NCBI GenBank assembly: GCA_021229015.1
Contig: CM037790.1
Coordinates: 52,447,727-52,511,726, forward strand
Direction of reading: 5' to 3'
Source of the DNA: Solen grandis
Taxonomy: Eukaryota > Mollusca > Bivalvia > Adapedonta > Solenidae
Length of the DNA stretch: 64,000 nucleotides
Shown: piece after piece, positions 35,265 through 47,397 of the stretch
How the letters are laid out: each line of letters opens with the position of its first letter
Numbering within the stretch: the first letter of the stretch is position 1
Notes under the pieces: model-generated
Told to the model about the DNA's origin: nothing
Databases searched by the model: none
What the model saw: the letters and a program-made list of their open reading frames with translations, nothing else
Program-made: the position numbers and the translations under genes

Positions 35265-36400
35265 AATTTACTATTCAGAGAGTACAGTCACTGTTCACTA
35301 TTTAGAGAGTACAGTTACTATTCACTATTCAGAGAGTACAGTTTCTATTCACTATTCAGAGAGTACAGTTACTATTCACTATTCAGAGAGTACAGTTACT
35401 ATTCACTATTCAGAGAGTACAGTTACTATTCACTGTTCAGAGAATACAGTTACTATTCACTGTTCAGAGAGTACAGGTTACTATTCACTTTTCAGAATAT
35501 GGTTACTATTCATTTTTCAGAAAGTACCGTTACTATTCACTATTCAGAATGCAGTTACTTTTTTTTCAGAGAGTAGTTACTATTCATTGTTCAGAGAGTA
35601 CAGTTACTATTCATTGTTCAGAGAGTACAGTTACTATTCACTATTCAGAGAGTACAGTTACTATTCATTGTTCAGAGAGTACAGTTACTATTCACTGTTC
35701 AGAGAGTACAGTTACTATTCACTGTTCAGAGAGTACAGTTACTATTCACTGTTCAGAGAGTACAGTTACTATTCACTGTTCAGAGAGTACAGTTACTATT
35801 CTATTCAGAGAGTACAGTTACTATTCACTATTTAGAGAATACAGTTACTATTCACTGTTCAGAGAGTACAGTTACTATTCACTGTTCAGAGAGTACAGTT
35901 ACTATTCACTGTTCAGAGAGTACAGTTACTATTCACTATTCAGAGAGTACAGTTACTATTCACTATTCAGAGAGTACAGTTACTATTCACTGTTCAGAGA
36001 GTACAGTTACTATTCACTGTTCAGAGAGTACAGGTTACTATTCACTATTCAGAGAGTACAGTTACTATTCACTGTTCAGAGAGTACAGTTACTATTCACT
36101 GTTCAGAGAGTACAGTTTCTATTCACTGTTCAGAAAGTACAGTTACTATTCACTGTTCAGAGAGTACAGTTACTATTCACTGTTCAGAGAGTACAGTTAC
36201 TATTCACTATTCAGAGAGTACAGTTACTATTCACTATTCAGAGAGTACAGTTACTATTCACTTTTCAGAGAGTACAGTTACTATTCATTGTTCAGAGAGT
36301 ACAGTTACTATTCATTTCGAGAGTACAGTTACTATTCATACAGTTACTATTCACTTTTTAGAAAGTACAGTTACTATTCACTATTCTGAGAGTACAGTTC
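35265..36400 (+). repeat. 27-bp tandem array
   Basis: Roughly 40 units of TTCAGAGAGTACAGTTACTA + TTCACTG, with T/A and C/T variants. Because 27 is a multiple of 3 the array reads as long open frames of a 9-residue repeat; these are not genes. Confidence 0.95.
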
Positions 36401-36990
36401 TCATTTAGGAGGAGTGCAGTGCACAAGAATGATAACTCTACCTTTCATAATTTTTGAGTTATTGCCCTTTGTTATTTTTCAGACTTATTTTTTGTTAGGC
36501 ACATAACTTCAAAAGTGTTTGAGGTATCAACTTGATACTTCATGGGTGAATAGATCTCATTGGGGAGGAGTGCAGTGCACAAGAATGATAACTCTACCTT
36601 TCATATTTTTTGAGTTATTGCCCTTTGTTATTTTTCAGACTTAAGTTTTGTCCAGAGCATAACTCGAAAAGTATTTGAGGTATTAATTTGATACTTGATA
36701 GGTGAATAGATCTCATTGAGGAGGATTGCAGTGTACAAGAATGATAACTCTACCTTTCATAATTTTTTAGTTATTGCCCTTTGTTGTTTTTCAGACTTTT
36801 TTTGTATGGAGCAAAACTCAAAAAAGTATTTGAGATATCAACTTGAAACTTCATAGGTGAATAGATCTCATTGAGGAGGAGTGCAGTGCACAAAAATTAT
36901 AACTCTACCTTTCATAATTTTTGAGTTATTGCCCTTTGTTATTTTTCAGACTTAATTTTTGTCACAGTGACCTTGACATTATGCCTGTAG
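36396..36990 (-). repeat. Dispersed element with ~156-bp repeats, copy 2
   Basis: Reverse-oriented relative of 6475-7212: four units with GAGTTATTGCCCTTTGTTAT, TTTTTCAGACTTA and ATAGATCTCATTGAGGAGGA. It begins where the 27-bp array ends. Confidence 0.75.
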
Positions 36991-37676
36991 ACCTCAAAAT
37001 AGGGGAATTAGTATGGGTTTCATATCTATAATCACTTCAAACATCAGTCTTCATTACCAAAAATTTTCTTTTAAAAATGAAATATTCTACTCTCCAACAC
37101 ATCTTCTAAAGAGTGAGCATTTGGTGTGGGATCGCCATGTCAACATGGCTCTTGTAGTCACTTGGCCTCTCACTGATGTGAGACCGAACCCTAGCCTGGT
37201 ACTTCATCAGCTTGGCTTTCAGTAGGTCAGCAGTTCCATTCAGGTTCCCTTTGTAACTGAAGCAATGTACATACTAAGGTTCAAGTCTTTTGCCACCTGT
37301 AATAAGTTTGACATTACAGAGTTACCCATCAAAATGTAATCAAACAAATACAGCTCTAGGTTTTCAGCCTGCAGGTTCCTGGTTCAGACATATATTTTCA
37401 TGACCTTTTCCCTGGGGTGTGAGGACTATAAGCAAAGTGGTGTAACGATTCATCGATGAATCACAATATGCCTTGTCTTCAATGTATGCATTGGAAAGAA
37501 ATTTTAAATGGCAATACATTGTGATGCAATACAGATTTTACCTTGTGATGCATGGAGACAGCTGACAAGTATCGCAATATGCGCACAATTTCTTACACAT
37601 GTAATATTTGTTACTTGTTAATACATAATGCTGCCGCTTTTGTCATTTTCCAGGAAAATAGTCAGAACTCAGTGTG
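36991..37676. repeat. SINE-like G fragment and unassigned DNA
   Basis: 37125-37260 shares TGAGACCGAACCCTAGCC and CTTGGCTTTCAGTAGGTC with the fragment at 25955-26045. The rest shows no feature. Confidence 0.4.
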
Positions 37677-37856
37677 TTTCTTTTTAGCTCACCAGAGCAC
37701 AACCCTAGAGGATCAGCTAGGTTTCTTTTTAGCTCACCAGAGCACAACCCTAGAGGATCAGCTAGGTTTCTTTTTAGCTCACCAGAGCACAACCCTAGAG
37801 GATCAGCTAGGTTTCTTTTTAGCTCACCAGAGCACAACCCTAGAGGATCAGCTAGG
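37677..37856 (-). repeat. 45-bp tandem repeat of a HINE terminus, 4 copies
   Basis: Four essentially identical units TTTCTTTTTAGCTCACCAGA + GCACAACCCTAGAGGATCAG + CTAGG. The unit contains the 3' terminus of the HINE-like family (TTTTTAGCTCACC..GAGCAC). 45 is a multiple of 3, so three frames stay open. Confidence 0.92.
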
Positions 37857-38240
37857 TTCTCTATATACTCTGTATAGAAAATTTCAAATTCATGTCTTTG
37901 AAACCAATGGTCAGAATTTAATTTCATGTGGCACAAATGATCACCTCATGACTATCTACCTAAAATAATATCTTAAATAAAGTTGATCCCTTCAAAAATG
38001 AGGCCACTAGCGGGTCAGCAAGTTTCCTTATATATGCTATACTGAAAATTCTTTTCTTCTGGAACTAATGTTCAGAATTAATTCTTGTTTTGCACTAATG
38101 ATTACATCAAGGTTTTAAAGCATAATTGAGGCGTAAGCATTTTCGTTTCCTTGAAAATTGAGGCCTCCAGAATATAGACTTATTGAAGAATTCTTTGTAT
38201 CTGAAACTCAAATTTAGTTGCTATGGGAAGAAACCAGGTA
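37857..38240 (-). mobile_element. HINE/pearl-like element, body (copy 5)
   Basis: Continues from the last 45-bp unit with TTTGAAACCAATGGTCAGAA and GTTGATCCCTTCAAAAATGA, the reverse complement of the core of copies 2 and 3. The 5' palindrome end is not recognisable. Confidence 0.5.
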
Positions 38241-38579
38241 AAATCAAATGACTTGAATTGTTTTGAATTAAGCTGATGTACTCTAGTCTGGCACATGAGT
38301 ACTAACTGTCATATATCCAATCAAACAAAAGTTGTTCTGCATATTATGAACTGTTGAAGAAATACCTTTTCCAAAACTAAAAACCATTCACTATGTGTGT
38401 CTTTTTTTATATGCCCAAAGGGACGTACATGTATTATGTTATTTTACCATACTAACTACTGTGACAGTATGCATGGCAGCTTTGAAGAGCATCTTTATCT
38501 GCTTCATAACACTACCAGTTACGGTTCAACATTCTCAACCTGAAGGTTCCTTGTTCAAGACCTGAATTAACAACTGTGA

Positions 38580-38890
38580 GAAATTTTTATGCCTCCGAGA
38601 TCTGTGATCAGGGGCATATCGTTTTTGCCCTGTCTTTTTGTTTGTTTGTTTGTCAGCTTTTACATTGGCCATAACTTAAAAACTATAAAAGATAATGACT
38701 TGAAACTTCATATATGAATACAATGTGACAGGAAAAGTGCAGTGACTAAGAACCATTACTCTACCTGGCCCAATTTTTAAATTATTTCCCTTTTTAATTT
38801 TTTTTAACAAAAGGCCATAATGACTTGAAACTTAAAACATAATATATACAATGGTATATAGTAAAAGTCAAGAACATAACTTCTGAACTA
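38580..38890 (-). repeat. Decayed dispersed element
   Basis: GGGGCATATCGTTTTTGCCC, GACTTGAAACTTCATATATG and AAGTGCAGTGACTAAGAACC resemble the ~156-bp unit family at 36396-36990. Confidence 0.45.
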
Positions 38891-39134
38891 TTTGAGGTAT
38901 TGATTTTAAATAGTTAATCATTAGTAGAATTTTAATGACTATGAAACAGAACTCTGTGGGGTTCTATATTCCTATTTGCTCCCTTTATATTTTAATTATT
39001 TTTTTTGTCTTGAGCATTACTTTAAGTCTATATATTTGACATATGTCCTCCACTCATGAATGGCTTTCAGTAGTCATCATTTAATTTATCTGTCTTGTTC
39101 AGACGGGCGTTTTTTTAAACTTAAATTTTTCCCC

Positions 39135-39263
39135 TATATGTTATTTGCCCATTTTCTCTCCATGTATGAAAGCTGTTTATATGTTATTTGCCCATTTTCT
39201 CTCCATGTATGAAAGCTGTTTATATGTTATTTGCCCATTTTCTCTCCATGTATGAAAGCTGTT
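39135..39263 (+). repeat. 43-bp tandem repeat, 3 copies
   Basis: TATATGTTATTTGCCCATTT + TCTCTCCATGTATGAAAGCT + GTT; starts at 39135, 39178 and 39221, practically identical, hence recent. Confidence 0.93.
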
Positions 39264-40040
39264 TGTTTGCAGTGCTGCAAGAAGGTTAGACTAAGTGATC
39301 ATGATGTTGAAGATGGTCTTTAACTTGAGAACAAATTTAAGGCGCACCTATATTAGATTTAGGATTACCCCTGGCTTGCAAAGCAGATTAGCCTTTTGAC
39401 TTTTTGATAAAGTGCACTAAATGTCTTTTTCTTTAGTATTTTCTGCAACATTTCAAGTAATTTTTGTGGAAAATATACATTCACACATGTGAGTTTGAGA
39501 TTAAGTGTACATTGTAGAACTTTTTCTGTTTCCTGGTCAATAAACATTATTTGTATGTGGTTTTTCATGCCTAATTAGAAACTTAAACCGCATAAAGATT
39601 TAGATCAGAATTAGTGTTTTATGACCAGGAAAGTAATAAAATTTGATGGCTTCTTAAGTTTATTAGGTTGTTTATAAGTGTTATAAGGCAGCAAATTAGA
39701 ATGCAACAAAAACTAATCCTTGTGGTTGTTAGGAACCTGATTTATGTTTTTCATCTACTCTCCTGTCTCTTTCAGCTTTCACTTTTGCATGTTTTTTATC
39801 CTTTTTCCACTTTATTTGTCTTCCTGTTCATATCTTATTTGCTGATAAGTTCAGATGTATTTTTTATTATACACATATCTTTTCTTTAGAGTGTAAACTA
39901 TTCTTGATTTAGGGTATATTTTAATCTGAATGTTAGTCGTGATAGGTAAGCTTGATGATGATGATGAAGATTCTAGTGAGACAAAAAAAAAAAAATAATA
40001 AAAATACTGTACAATGATGTGCCCCTTCTTTGTGATCATA
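39264..40040. other. No gene seen
   Basis: AT-rich DNA, short open frames only. Confidence 0.35.
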
Positions 40041-40043
40041 ATG

Positions 40044-40160
40044 TCATGGTCATATGTGGCCCCAAGGTCATGGTCCCAATCCATGGCCTCAAGTTTGTGG
40101 TCTCAAGGTCATGGTCTTAATCCATGACCTCAAGTTTGTGGTCTCAAGGTCATAGTCCTG
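40044..40160 (+). repeat. ~41-bp tandem repeat, 2-3 copies
   Basis: GGTCATGGTCCCAATCCATG + GCCTCAAGTTTGTGGTCTCA recurs about two and a half times. Confidence 0.8.
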
Positions 40161-40393
40161 TCTAATTATCCAGTGATGTGGTTCTAATCTGTGGCCTCTG
40201 TAGTTGTGGTTGAGCCTCCAGATTTTGTCCACTGTATATCTCCAGTTTACCTGGGAAGAATTGGTCAAATATTTGCCTCCTCAAGAGGATGGCTCACTAA
40301 ATGGCATGTCTTAGAAAGTTCTTTTGAATCTTAGAAAGCATCAAAATGTTGTATCAAATCAGCATGCCAGCTATGCACATAACCTACATAACA

Positions 40394-40622
40394 CCAGTCC
40401 CGTTGCTGAGTGGTTAGAGCATCCTCCTCAGAATCGGGAGGTCTAGGGTTTGATCCCTGGCATCCCATACCAATGTTGTAAGAAATGGAACTGGTTATGC
40501 CACATGTCTAGGGTGTGATACTACAGTGTGGCAGCACTATATCTGTCTCAAGTAGACATCATCTCCAAATGATTGAAATACTGTTGGTGGGACGTTAAAC
40601 CCTAAATTTATAAACAACAAAT
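40394..40622 (+). mobile_element. tRNA-derived SINE copy 1
   Basis: tRNA-related head with A-box-like TTGCTGAGTGGTTAGAGC and B-box-like GGGTTTGATCCC. The body has GTGTGGCAGCACTATATCTG, and the tail is GGGACGTTAAACCCTAAATT. Head, body and tail are shared with four other copies. Not a functional tRNA gene. Confidence 0.85.
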
Positions 40623-41035
40623 ACATACAAGAGATGGTCATAATTAAGTTTTGGTTTTCAAAGGCATAAAGTAAAGATTAATTTTATGATATATGACATC
40701 AGTGTTTCGGTAAGACCTACCCAGTGGAATCAAGAATGAAATGTTTTTCCATATCTGCAGTCAGAAAAATGTAACTGATTCATTGATTTTGTAAAGCTTT
40801 AAAAGATCATTGTATACTTTAGATTTTGCCTATTTCTATGACTAATGTAGACTTTAAAAGATCAGGGAAATATGTACACTATTGTCTGACATATCTAGAT
40901 CAGATACAGAATTAGTGTATATGTGAGCCGTCTAGACAGGTTTAATTATGGCTGTGTATGGGAAACTATACCTTTGTTCTCTCAATACTTGCTACAGCAA
41001 TGTATGTTCAAGGTGAACTTTTGGGATTGTGCATC
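40623..41035. other. No gene seen
   Basis: No supported exon; flanks the 29-bp array. Confidence 0.35.
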
Positions 41036-41885
41036 ATCATTTATGTGTCACCCATGTGTACATCATCAGGAATATGTCACCCATGTGTACATCATAATGT
41101 GTGTGTCAACAATTTGTACATCATCATGTATGTGTCACCCATGTGTACATCATCATGTGTGTGTCAACAATTTATACATCAGGTATGAGTCATCCATTTG
41201 TACATCTCATGTATGTGTCACCCATGTATACATCATCATGTATGTGTCACCCATGTATACATCATCATGTACATGTATGTGTCAAGAATGTATACATCAT
41301 CATGTCTGTATCACCCATATTTACATCATGTATGTGTCACCAGTGTGTACATCATGTTTGTGTCATCAATGTGTACATCATCATGTATGTGACACCCAGT
41401 GTACATCATCATATATGTGTCACACATGTGTACATAATCATGTATGTGTCATCCATTTGTACATCATCATGTATGTGTCACCCATTTGTACATCATCATG
41501 TATGTGTCATCCATTTGTACATCATCATGGATGTGTCATCCATTTGTACATCATCATGTATGTGTTATCCATTTGTACATAATCATGTATGTGTCACCCA
41601 TTTGTACATCATCATGTATGTGTCACCCATTTGTACATCATCATGTATGTGTCACCCATTTGTACATAATCATGTATGTGTCATCCATTGTACATCATCA
41701 TGTTTGTGTCATCCATTTGTACATCATCATGTATGTGTCACCCATTTGTACATCATCATGTATGTGTCATCCATTTGTACATCATCATGTATGTGTCACC
41801 CATTTGTACATCATCATGTATGTGTCATCCATTTGTACATCATCATGTATGTGTCACCCATTTGTACATCATCATGTATATCATC
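41036..41885 (+). repeat. 29-bp tandem array
   Basis: About 29 units of CATGTATGTGTCACCCATTT + GTACATCAT with ACCC/ATCC variants. Since 29 is not a multiple of 3, each unit advances the frame and all three forward frames stay open (repeat HPFVHHHVCV and relatives); these are not genes. Confidence 0.95.
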
Positions 41886-42028
41886 AGTTTTTTGATATGA
41901 CAACTCCAGAAAACTGTCATGATAACTAGATGTATTTTATGTGATTATTTGAATTTAATTTACACAAACTTTTTATATTCACCCCTTTGCCATGTAGTGA
42001 TGCTTTCTTTCATATTTTGCTATGTATA

Positions 42029-42995
42029 CAGTAAAACCTCACTCTGCGACCAACTCATTTTCACGACCAACTTTATATTACGGGCACATTTTGTCGGACC
42101 TGAATTTTTCTATATATATATTTCAATGGTTGCTCACCTCATTAAAGCGGGCATTTCAAAATTGCGTAAAAAGACCACTAAAATCGGACCAAATTGTAAA
42201 ATTAGTCTTCTTTTGATCTCAATATTGCGAACGATGGTCCTGTGAAAAAGTTGCTTCAAGTTGTCATTTTATGACACCTGGTTTCCGGTACAGGTGAAGG
42301 TTGCACGTGCCGTAATTCGGATGTTTTGATAACACGGTAGATAAGATTCAATGGAGAGTGTCCAGATGAGCTGCCCCTGATTAGCAGTAACAATCACCGT
42401 GACGCGTTTCGATTGTCTTAAGTTTTGACAGGCGTTAATTGGCACGAAGACTTCCCACAAAAATGTGACTAAAATAGAATTAGATATCCCGCCATATTAG
42501 TCAATCACTATCATAACTACTTTCCAAAGACTTTGATTTAAAACTGAAATCTAACGTTAAGATCTTTAAATTCAAAAGAAATTGTCTTGAATCAAAACAG
42601 TACGGGAAAAAGTCAGAGGCAACTGGATGATTAAAAAAAGCATATTACTACAACAATTGAATAAGCAATCAGCTTGATAATTATAGGAAAATTAGATAAA
42701 TTTAAAATGGGTAGACTTTTAATCGGCATGATATGACCATAGATTTTAATTTTAAATGTGAAAAAAAAGTTTTATAAAAATAATCAGGATTACATTTCAT
42801 AACAAAACTTTTTAAAAACATTAAATTGATTCAAGAGATGTTATATTCGTCTATCAAATTAAAAAAAATTTTGAATTTGATCAACATTGAAATGAAATAT
42901 TTATGAAAAGACCATAGCTCAATAATGAGACCAACTCAATAATAAGACCACTTTCAGATGGACCCAATAGTGGTCTCATTATCGAGGTTTTACTG
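42029..42995. mobile_element. Tc1/mariner-pogo-type non-autonomous element
   Basis: Inverted ends CAGTAAAACCTCACTCTGCG and TGGTCTCATTATCGAGGTTTTACTG (last 12 bp match), flanked by TA at 42027-42028 and 42996-42997. CAGTA-AACCTC ends are typical of pogo/Tigger-like elements. The 967-bp interior has short open frames but no recognisable transposase. Confidence 0.8.
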
Positions 42996-42997
42996 TA

Positions 42998-44110
42998 TTC
43001 AAAATCAGTGAATGGGTAGAGGCTGGTTACATTACATCCTCAAAACTAGTATACTAAAAAAAAAAAATGTGTACTCCTGGCATTAATTGAACCTAAGTAT
43101 TTTTAATATTTTTACATGATTTATGGAGTTTGAAAGAAGAATTGCATTTATAATGAAGAATTTGGTGAATCTTTTTAAATTTTAATCACCTGTTGAGCCT
43201 GTGTAAACAATTCTGTAGTATAAAGACGAAGCAGTTTCAGTGGTATAATGATAAAAGAGTTAAATGACTTTAAAATTAATTTAAAAAAAAAAAAAAAAAA
43301 TAAATTTTTAAAAAAAAACAGAAAATGAGAAAGAGAGACAAAATGAGAAAAAAAGAGATAAAGTTTTAAGAAACAATATGAAGGAGGGTATTTATATAAA
43401 GGGGGAAAATACTTAAAAATAACACATATAGATGAATAAATAGAGAGAGAGAGAGAGAGAGAGAGAAAACTCATTTCAGTTCAAAACTGACCCTGCTTTT
43501 CTGTTATACACAAGGTCTCCCTCATCATAATTGTATGAAATTGACGGCTAATTGACAGCCATTCTGCCGTCAGCATGTAAAGTGTGAGGGCGATATTTAG
43601 TCGCCATACCAACTGTACATGCATCTTAACAAAGAAACAGGGAAAAAAAACACAACCTCGAGTGGGATGTTTAAGGTTTTCTAGTGTTCACCACGAGACA
43701 TGGTGTCTAGACGCTGTGGCTAGTGTCAATTCACTATCAGATCGAGTCTGTCTGTTTGTATTGATTCAAGTTGTTGTGTATGTTTGAATAAACAGACCTT
43801 CCGTTTAGGCAAGAGTGGAGGTAAAACTGAAGAAAAAAAATGATGTGGAAAATATTTTCTGTATTCCAGCTTCTTAATGGAGTAAATATTCATTTCTGAA
43901 GGTAAATGTGTTTAATTTTCTGATTTTGATGGAAGTTTCTTAAGCTCAAGAAATTTGAAATGGTTGGTTTGTATTTTCATTGGGGAGGGGGTAAGTACTC
44001 TTGTGTGTTAACATCTCTTTTGTCACATTTGTTTTCTGTAATATGACTTTCATTAATGCATATATAAAAATATCATAGGTATCACCTTGTATTTCAATGT
44101 ACTTAAAATG
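42998..44110. other. No gene seen; low-complexity runs
   Basis: Poly(A) at 43280-43310 and (GA)n at 43441-43467. 43540-43800 keeps several CpGs and is followed by a donor-like GGAG|GTAAAA at 43820; a noncoding first exon is possible but unsupported. Confidence 0.35.
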
Positions 44111-44116
44111 TGAATC

Positions 44117-44345
44117 AGACCTGATGGCTGAGTGGTTAGAGCATCTGCCCCAGGATTGGAGATTGTGGGTTCAATCCCTGGCCATGTCATAAAAAATTGT
44201 ACCAGTACAGCTCACTTGCTTGGCACTCAACATATAAGGGAAGTTCCAGGACAAGTTGCAGGCCTGATGTGAGGATAATGTAGACATGAGTCCCCACATG
44301 ACTAAAAACTGTCTATGGGACGTTAAACCCTCTCCTTCACCTCCC
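44117..44345 (+). mobile_element. tRNA-derived SINE copy 2
   Basis: ATGGCTGAGTGGTTAGAGCA and GTGGGTTCAATCCCTGGCC boxes, and tail GGGACGTTAAACCCTCTCC. Slightly shortened body. Confidence 0.85.
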
Positions 44346-44649
44346 CCTAAAAAAAGATAAAATAAAATAAATTCTGTTTTATATCTTATGTTATGAATGT
44401 GGAGAAAATTTTTCACGTTAATACTAAAAGAGATGAATATTTTCATTGCTCCATGTATGGTAAAAATATTTTATTTTAAATCTTTGTCTTTAACAGTTGA
44501 ACGTTTTTCATTAAAATGTTTTCAGTTGAAAACAATTCTGTAACAACTGTATCAGTAAATGACATGACTCAATCACTTAGTGGCTGGACATATAGTGTAT
44601 ACCCTGTCTGTCTTGCCATTTTTCTGTCCATCTGAAATACAAGTGTATG

Positions 44650-44768
44650 TATCGTGCCATTTGTCAACGGTGTCATATGGCATTGAGGCAGCATTATATA
44701 TTTGTCTCATGTGGACAAATTTCCACGGATGACTGAATTCTGTCTGTGGGATGTTAAAACCTGAATAA
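44650..44768 (+). mobile_element. SINE 3' fragment
   Basis: GAGGCAGCATTATATATTTG, ATGACTGAATTCTGTCTGTG and GGATGTTAAAACC match the body and tail of the SINE family; the tRNA head is missing. Confidence 0.65.
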
Positions 44769-47010
44769 GCAAGATGAATCAGTTATTAACCCTTACAATG
44801 CTGTTGGCACTTGTGACTGGACCTTGCAACAACTGCACACCATGACCAGACTGCACTGTTCACTACTCAGTCAATGATTTATCAGCAAGCACATACCCCC
44901 ACAAACAACTAATCGTACAGTCCAAAATGAAGAAAGGATGAGTCCAATCAAGAAATTAAGCATGGTAAGGGTTAAGAGATGATCTTACCCGTAACCAGAT
45001 TAAGACCCTACCCAGGTATCTCTACTCTCCAGGGCTTCCTCTACCTGTACTAGGCTGGATGTCCCGTAATGACTGAAGTATTGTCACACAACAACCACCA
45101 CATAAACCCTTCCTATGCTAAATTTCTTAATTGGACTTCTCCTTTTTCAGTTTTGGACTATATCATCAGTTGCTTATATAGGTGTTCGCTGAAAACTAAT
45201 TGATTGAATAGTGATCAGGGCAGACCATGTCAGACTGCAAGACTGCACAGATGTGCAGGCTTAGCTTGGTATGCATTGGTTGCAAAGACAGTTTCAGGCA
45301 AGTGCCCACAGCATTGCAAGATAGCTGGAATCAAAGTAGAGAATCAAATGCTCAGAAAGTAGGTACTATGGTTTTGAGTGACTATGTCACACACAACTGA
45401 AAATGACCGATACTTTGTCAGATGCTTTGCCTAAAATTAGATCAGAAATACCATATAACCCAATTAATTCTCCCCTCCCATTTTTAAGGGAATAATAGGC
45501 ATGTATTATTATTATGTATATATAGGTACTGTGTTCACCTGAAGGCATCCAGTCCTTGTAAATAATTAACAGATCAATCTGTGGAAAATTTTAAATAAGA
45601 TCAGGCTGTGTGTTATCTACGGGCTGATTAGGATTTAAGATTAGGTTATACAGTTTGTAATGAGCCATTTTGTATTCTGTATAATCACTGTTGAGGGGGG
45701 CGGGGGGCGGAGGTCAGAGGTAACTTTTGAAATTTGAAAGTGGCAGTGACATTACACTCTAGGCAACAATAACAACCACAACACTATCATGCTAAGCAAG
45801 GTCTGACATTAAATTGTAAGCTTCAGTTTGATCTGCTATATTATTACACCAAGGGGTAAAAAAGCCCATCTAAGTAACAGTGAACCTATGTCAGTAAGAG
45901 GCATTTCATTAGTGATGACATGCAGGATTTTAATGTTGTCCAATGATTAAAACCGACATTTAATCAGATTTAAGTAAATTTTTCAGGAAGATATCTGCAT
46001 ATATACATCCTTTATAGATTACCTCTGCAGAATTGTAGCAAACTATCTGATAAACTCTGAGGCAGTGAGTAAATGGAGAACAATACTATCAGCTTAACTA
46101 TCATACATCTCAAATTCCCAAGTGCAGACAAAGTGGGGAAATATATATTCAGTATTTGGTGTGTGCGAAGATAAATTAAGTACAGGAAACAATTGCACAA
46201 GAATTGAGTTTTCAATCAGTTGAAAGCCTCAGTTCAGAATTTAAATAATCGTCAGATACAGCAGGAAGAGGGCTAAAGTAATCTCCATGGATTTTATTCT
46301 CCTTCGTAAATCTTTAGGTGACAGCCCCTGGTTTACAAATTTGACAATTGACATATGGATATGCCACAATCCTGTATATTTTAATTTGCCTCTCTCTTTG
46401 TTTTCTGTTTATTTTTCTTCCTACTTCTCTTTCAGGGTAATTTCTTTCTATGTTTCATCTTTATTACCTTTTACATCCAGTGCATTTTCAATAGATATTA
46501 TCTTCAGATCTTACTTTCCTGTCATCTTTGAAATATAGACAAGTAGCCTTTATCATTTCTCAAGTTTGTTTTTTAAATCCCTTAGACATAAAATTAATGT
46601 AAATGTCTTGATCTTAGGAATCAGTATCATTACAGTCTGTCCATCTGTCCTTTGTCTGTCCATCTGTCCTTTGTTGGTCCATCTGTCTTCTTGTCTGTCA
46701 TTCTGTCTTTTTCTCCATTAGCTATGTTAAGTCTACACTTATCATTAGCGTGACTGTGTCTGTAAAGTGAAGATCCCTACTTACTTCAGGTGTATCACAG
46801 TTACTTCTCTTAGTATAAATCATAATTATGCATATGTCAAGATCTGCTGGTCAGATTTTTGCAGGACCTTAAATCATCAGACCCCTTATTTTCTATCTAG
46901 TTGATATTCAGAAACTGGTAATGAAAATTCTAAAATATAATATTCCATGCAATATACATGTAATAATTATGTATTTTGAAAAATAGTTACAGTGATTAAT
47001 AGTAATAGAA
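44769..47010. other. No gene seen
   Basis: No splice-bounded exon. A G-run CGGGGGGCGGAGG is at 45700-45712; CTGTCCATCTGTCCTTTG is repeated near 46640-46690. Confidence 0.35.
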
Positions 47011-47014
47011 TAAA

Positions 47015-47340
47015 CCGTCCCTGGTGGCTGAATGGTTAGAGCATCCACCTCAGGAGTAGGAGGTTGTGGGTTTGATCCCTACCAGCTACATACCACAGAT
47101 GTAAAAAGGGGCACTAGTATAGCTCCCTTGCTTTGTGCTCATCATATAAGGGTAGTTGCAGGACTGGTTGGCCTGGTGTCAGGATAATGTGGCTGGATGT
47201 GGTATCATGCCACATGTCTGCGGTGTGATACTGCAGTGTGACAGCACTATATCTGTCTCGTGTAGACATAGTTTCCATATGACTGAAATACTTTCAGCGG
47301 GATGTTAAACCCAGTACAATACACACAAAATAAAGAATAA
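47015..47340 (+). mobile_element. tRNA-derived SINE copy 3 (longest)
   Basis: GTGGCTGAATGGTTAGAGCA and GTGGGTTTGATCCCTACC boxes. The body has GGATAATGTGGCTGGATGTG and GTGACAGCACTATATCTGTC, and the tail is GGGATGTTAAACCCAG. Confidence 0.87.
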
Positions 47341-47357
47341 AAAATCTTCCAGTTAGT

Positions 47358-47360
47358 TTG

Positions 47361-47396
<36 letters not shown>
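47358..47396 (+). repeat. (CAAT)n microsatellite
   Basis: About nine uninterrupted CAAT/AATC units. Confidence 0.95.

Positions 47397-47397
<1 letters not shown>

Noticed and set aside
35549..36361. 270-codon open frame
   Set aside because: Entirely the 27-bp tandem array; no start context, domain or splice support.
41101..41895. 264-codon His/Cys-rich frame resembling a metal-binding protein
   Set aside because: Product of the 29-bp array; equivalent frames exist in all three phases.
42269..42460. 63-codon minus frame inside the pogo-type element
   Set aside because: No transposase catalytic or DNA-binding motif; element appears non-autonomous.
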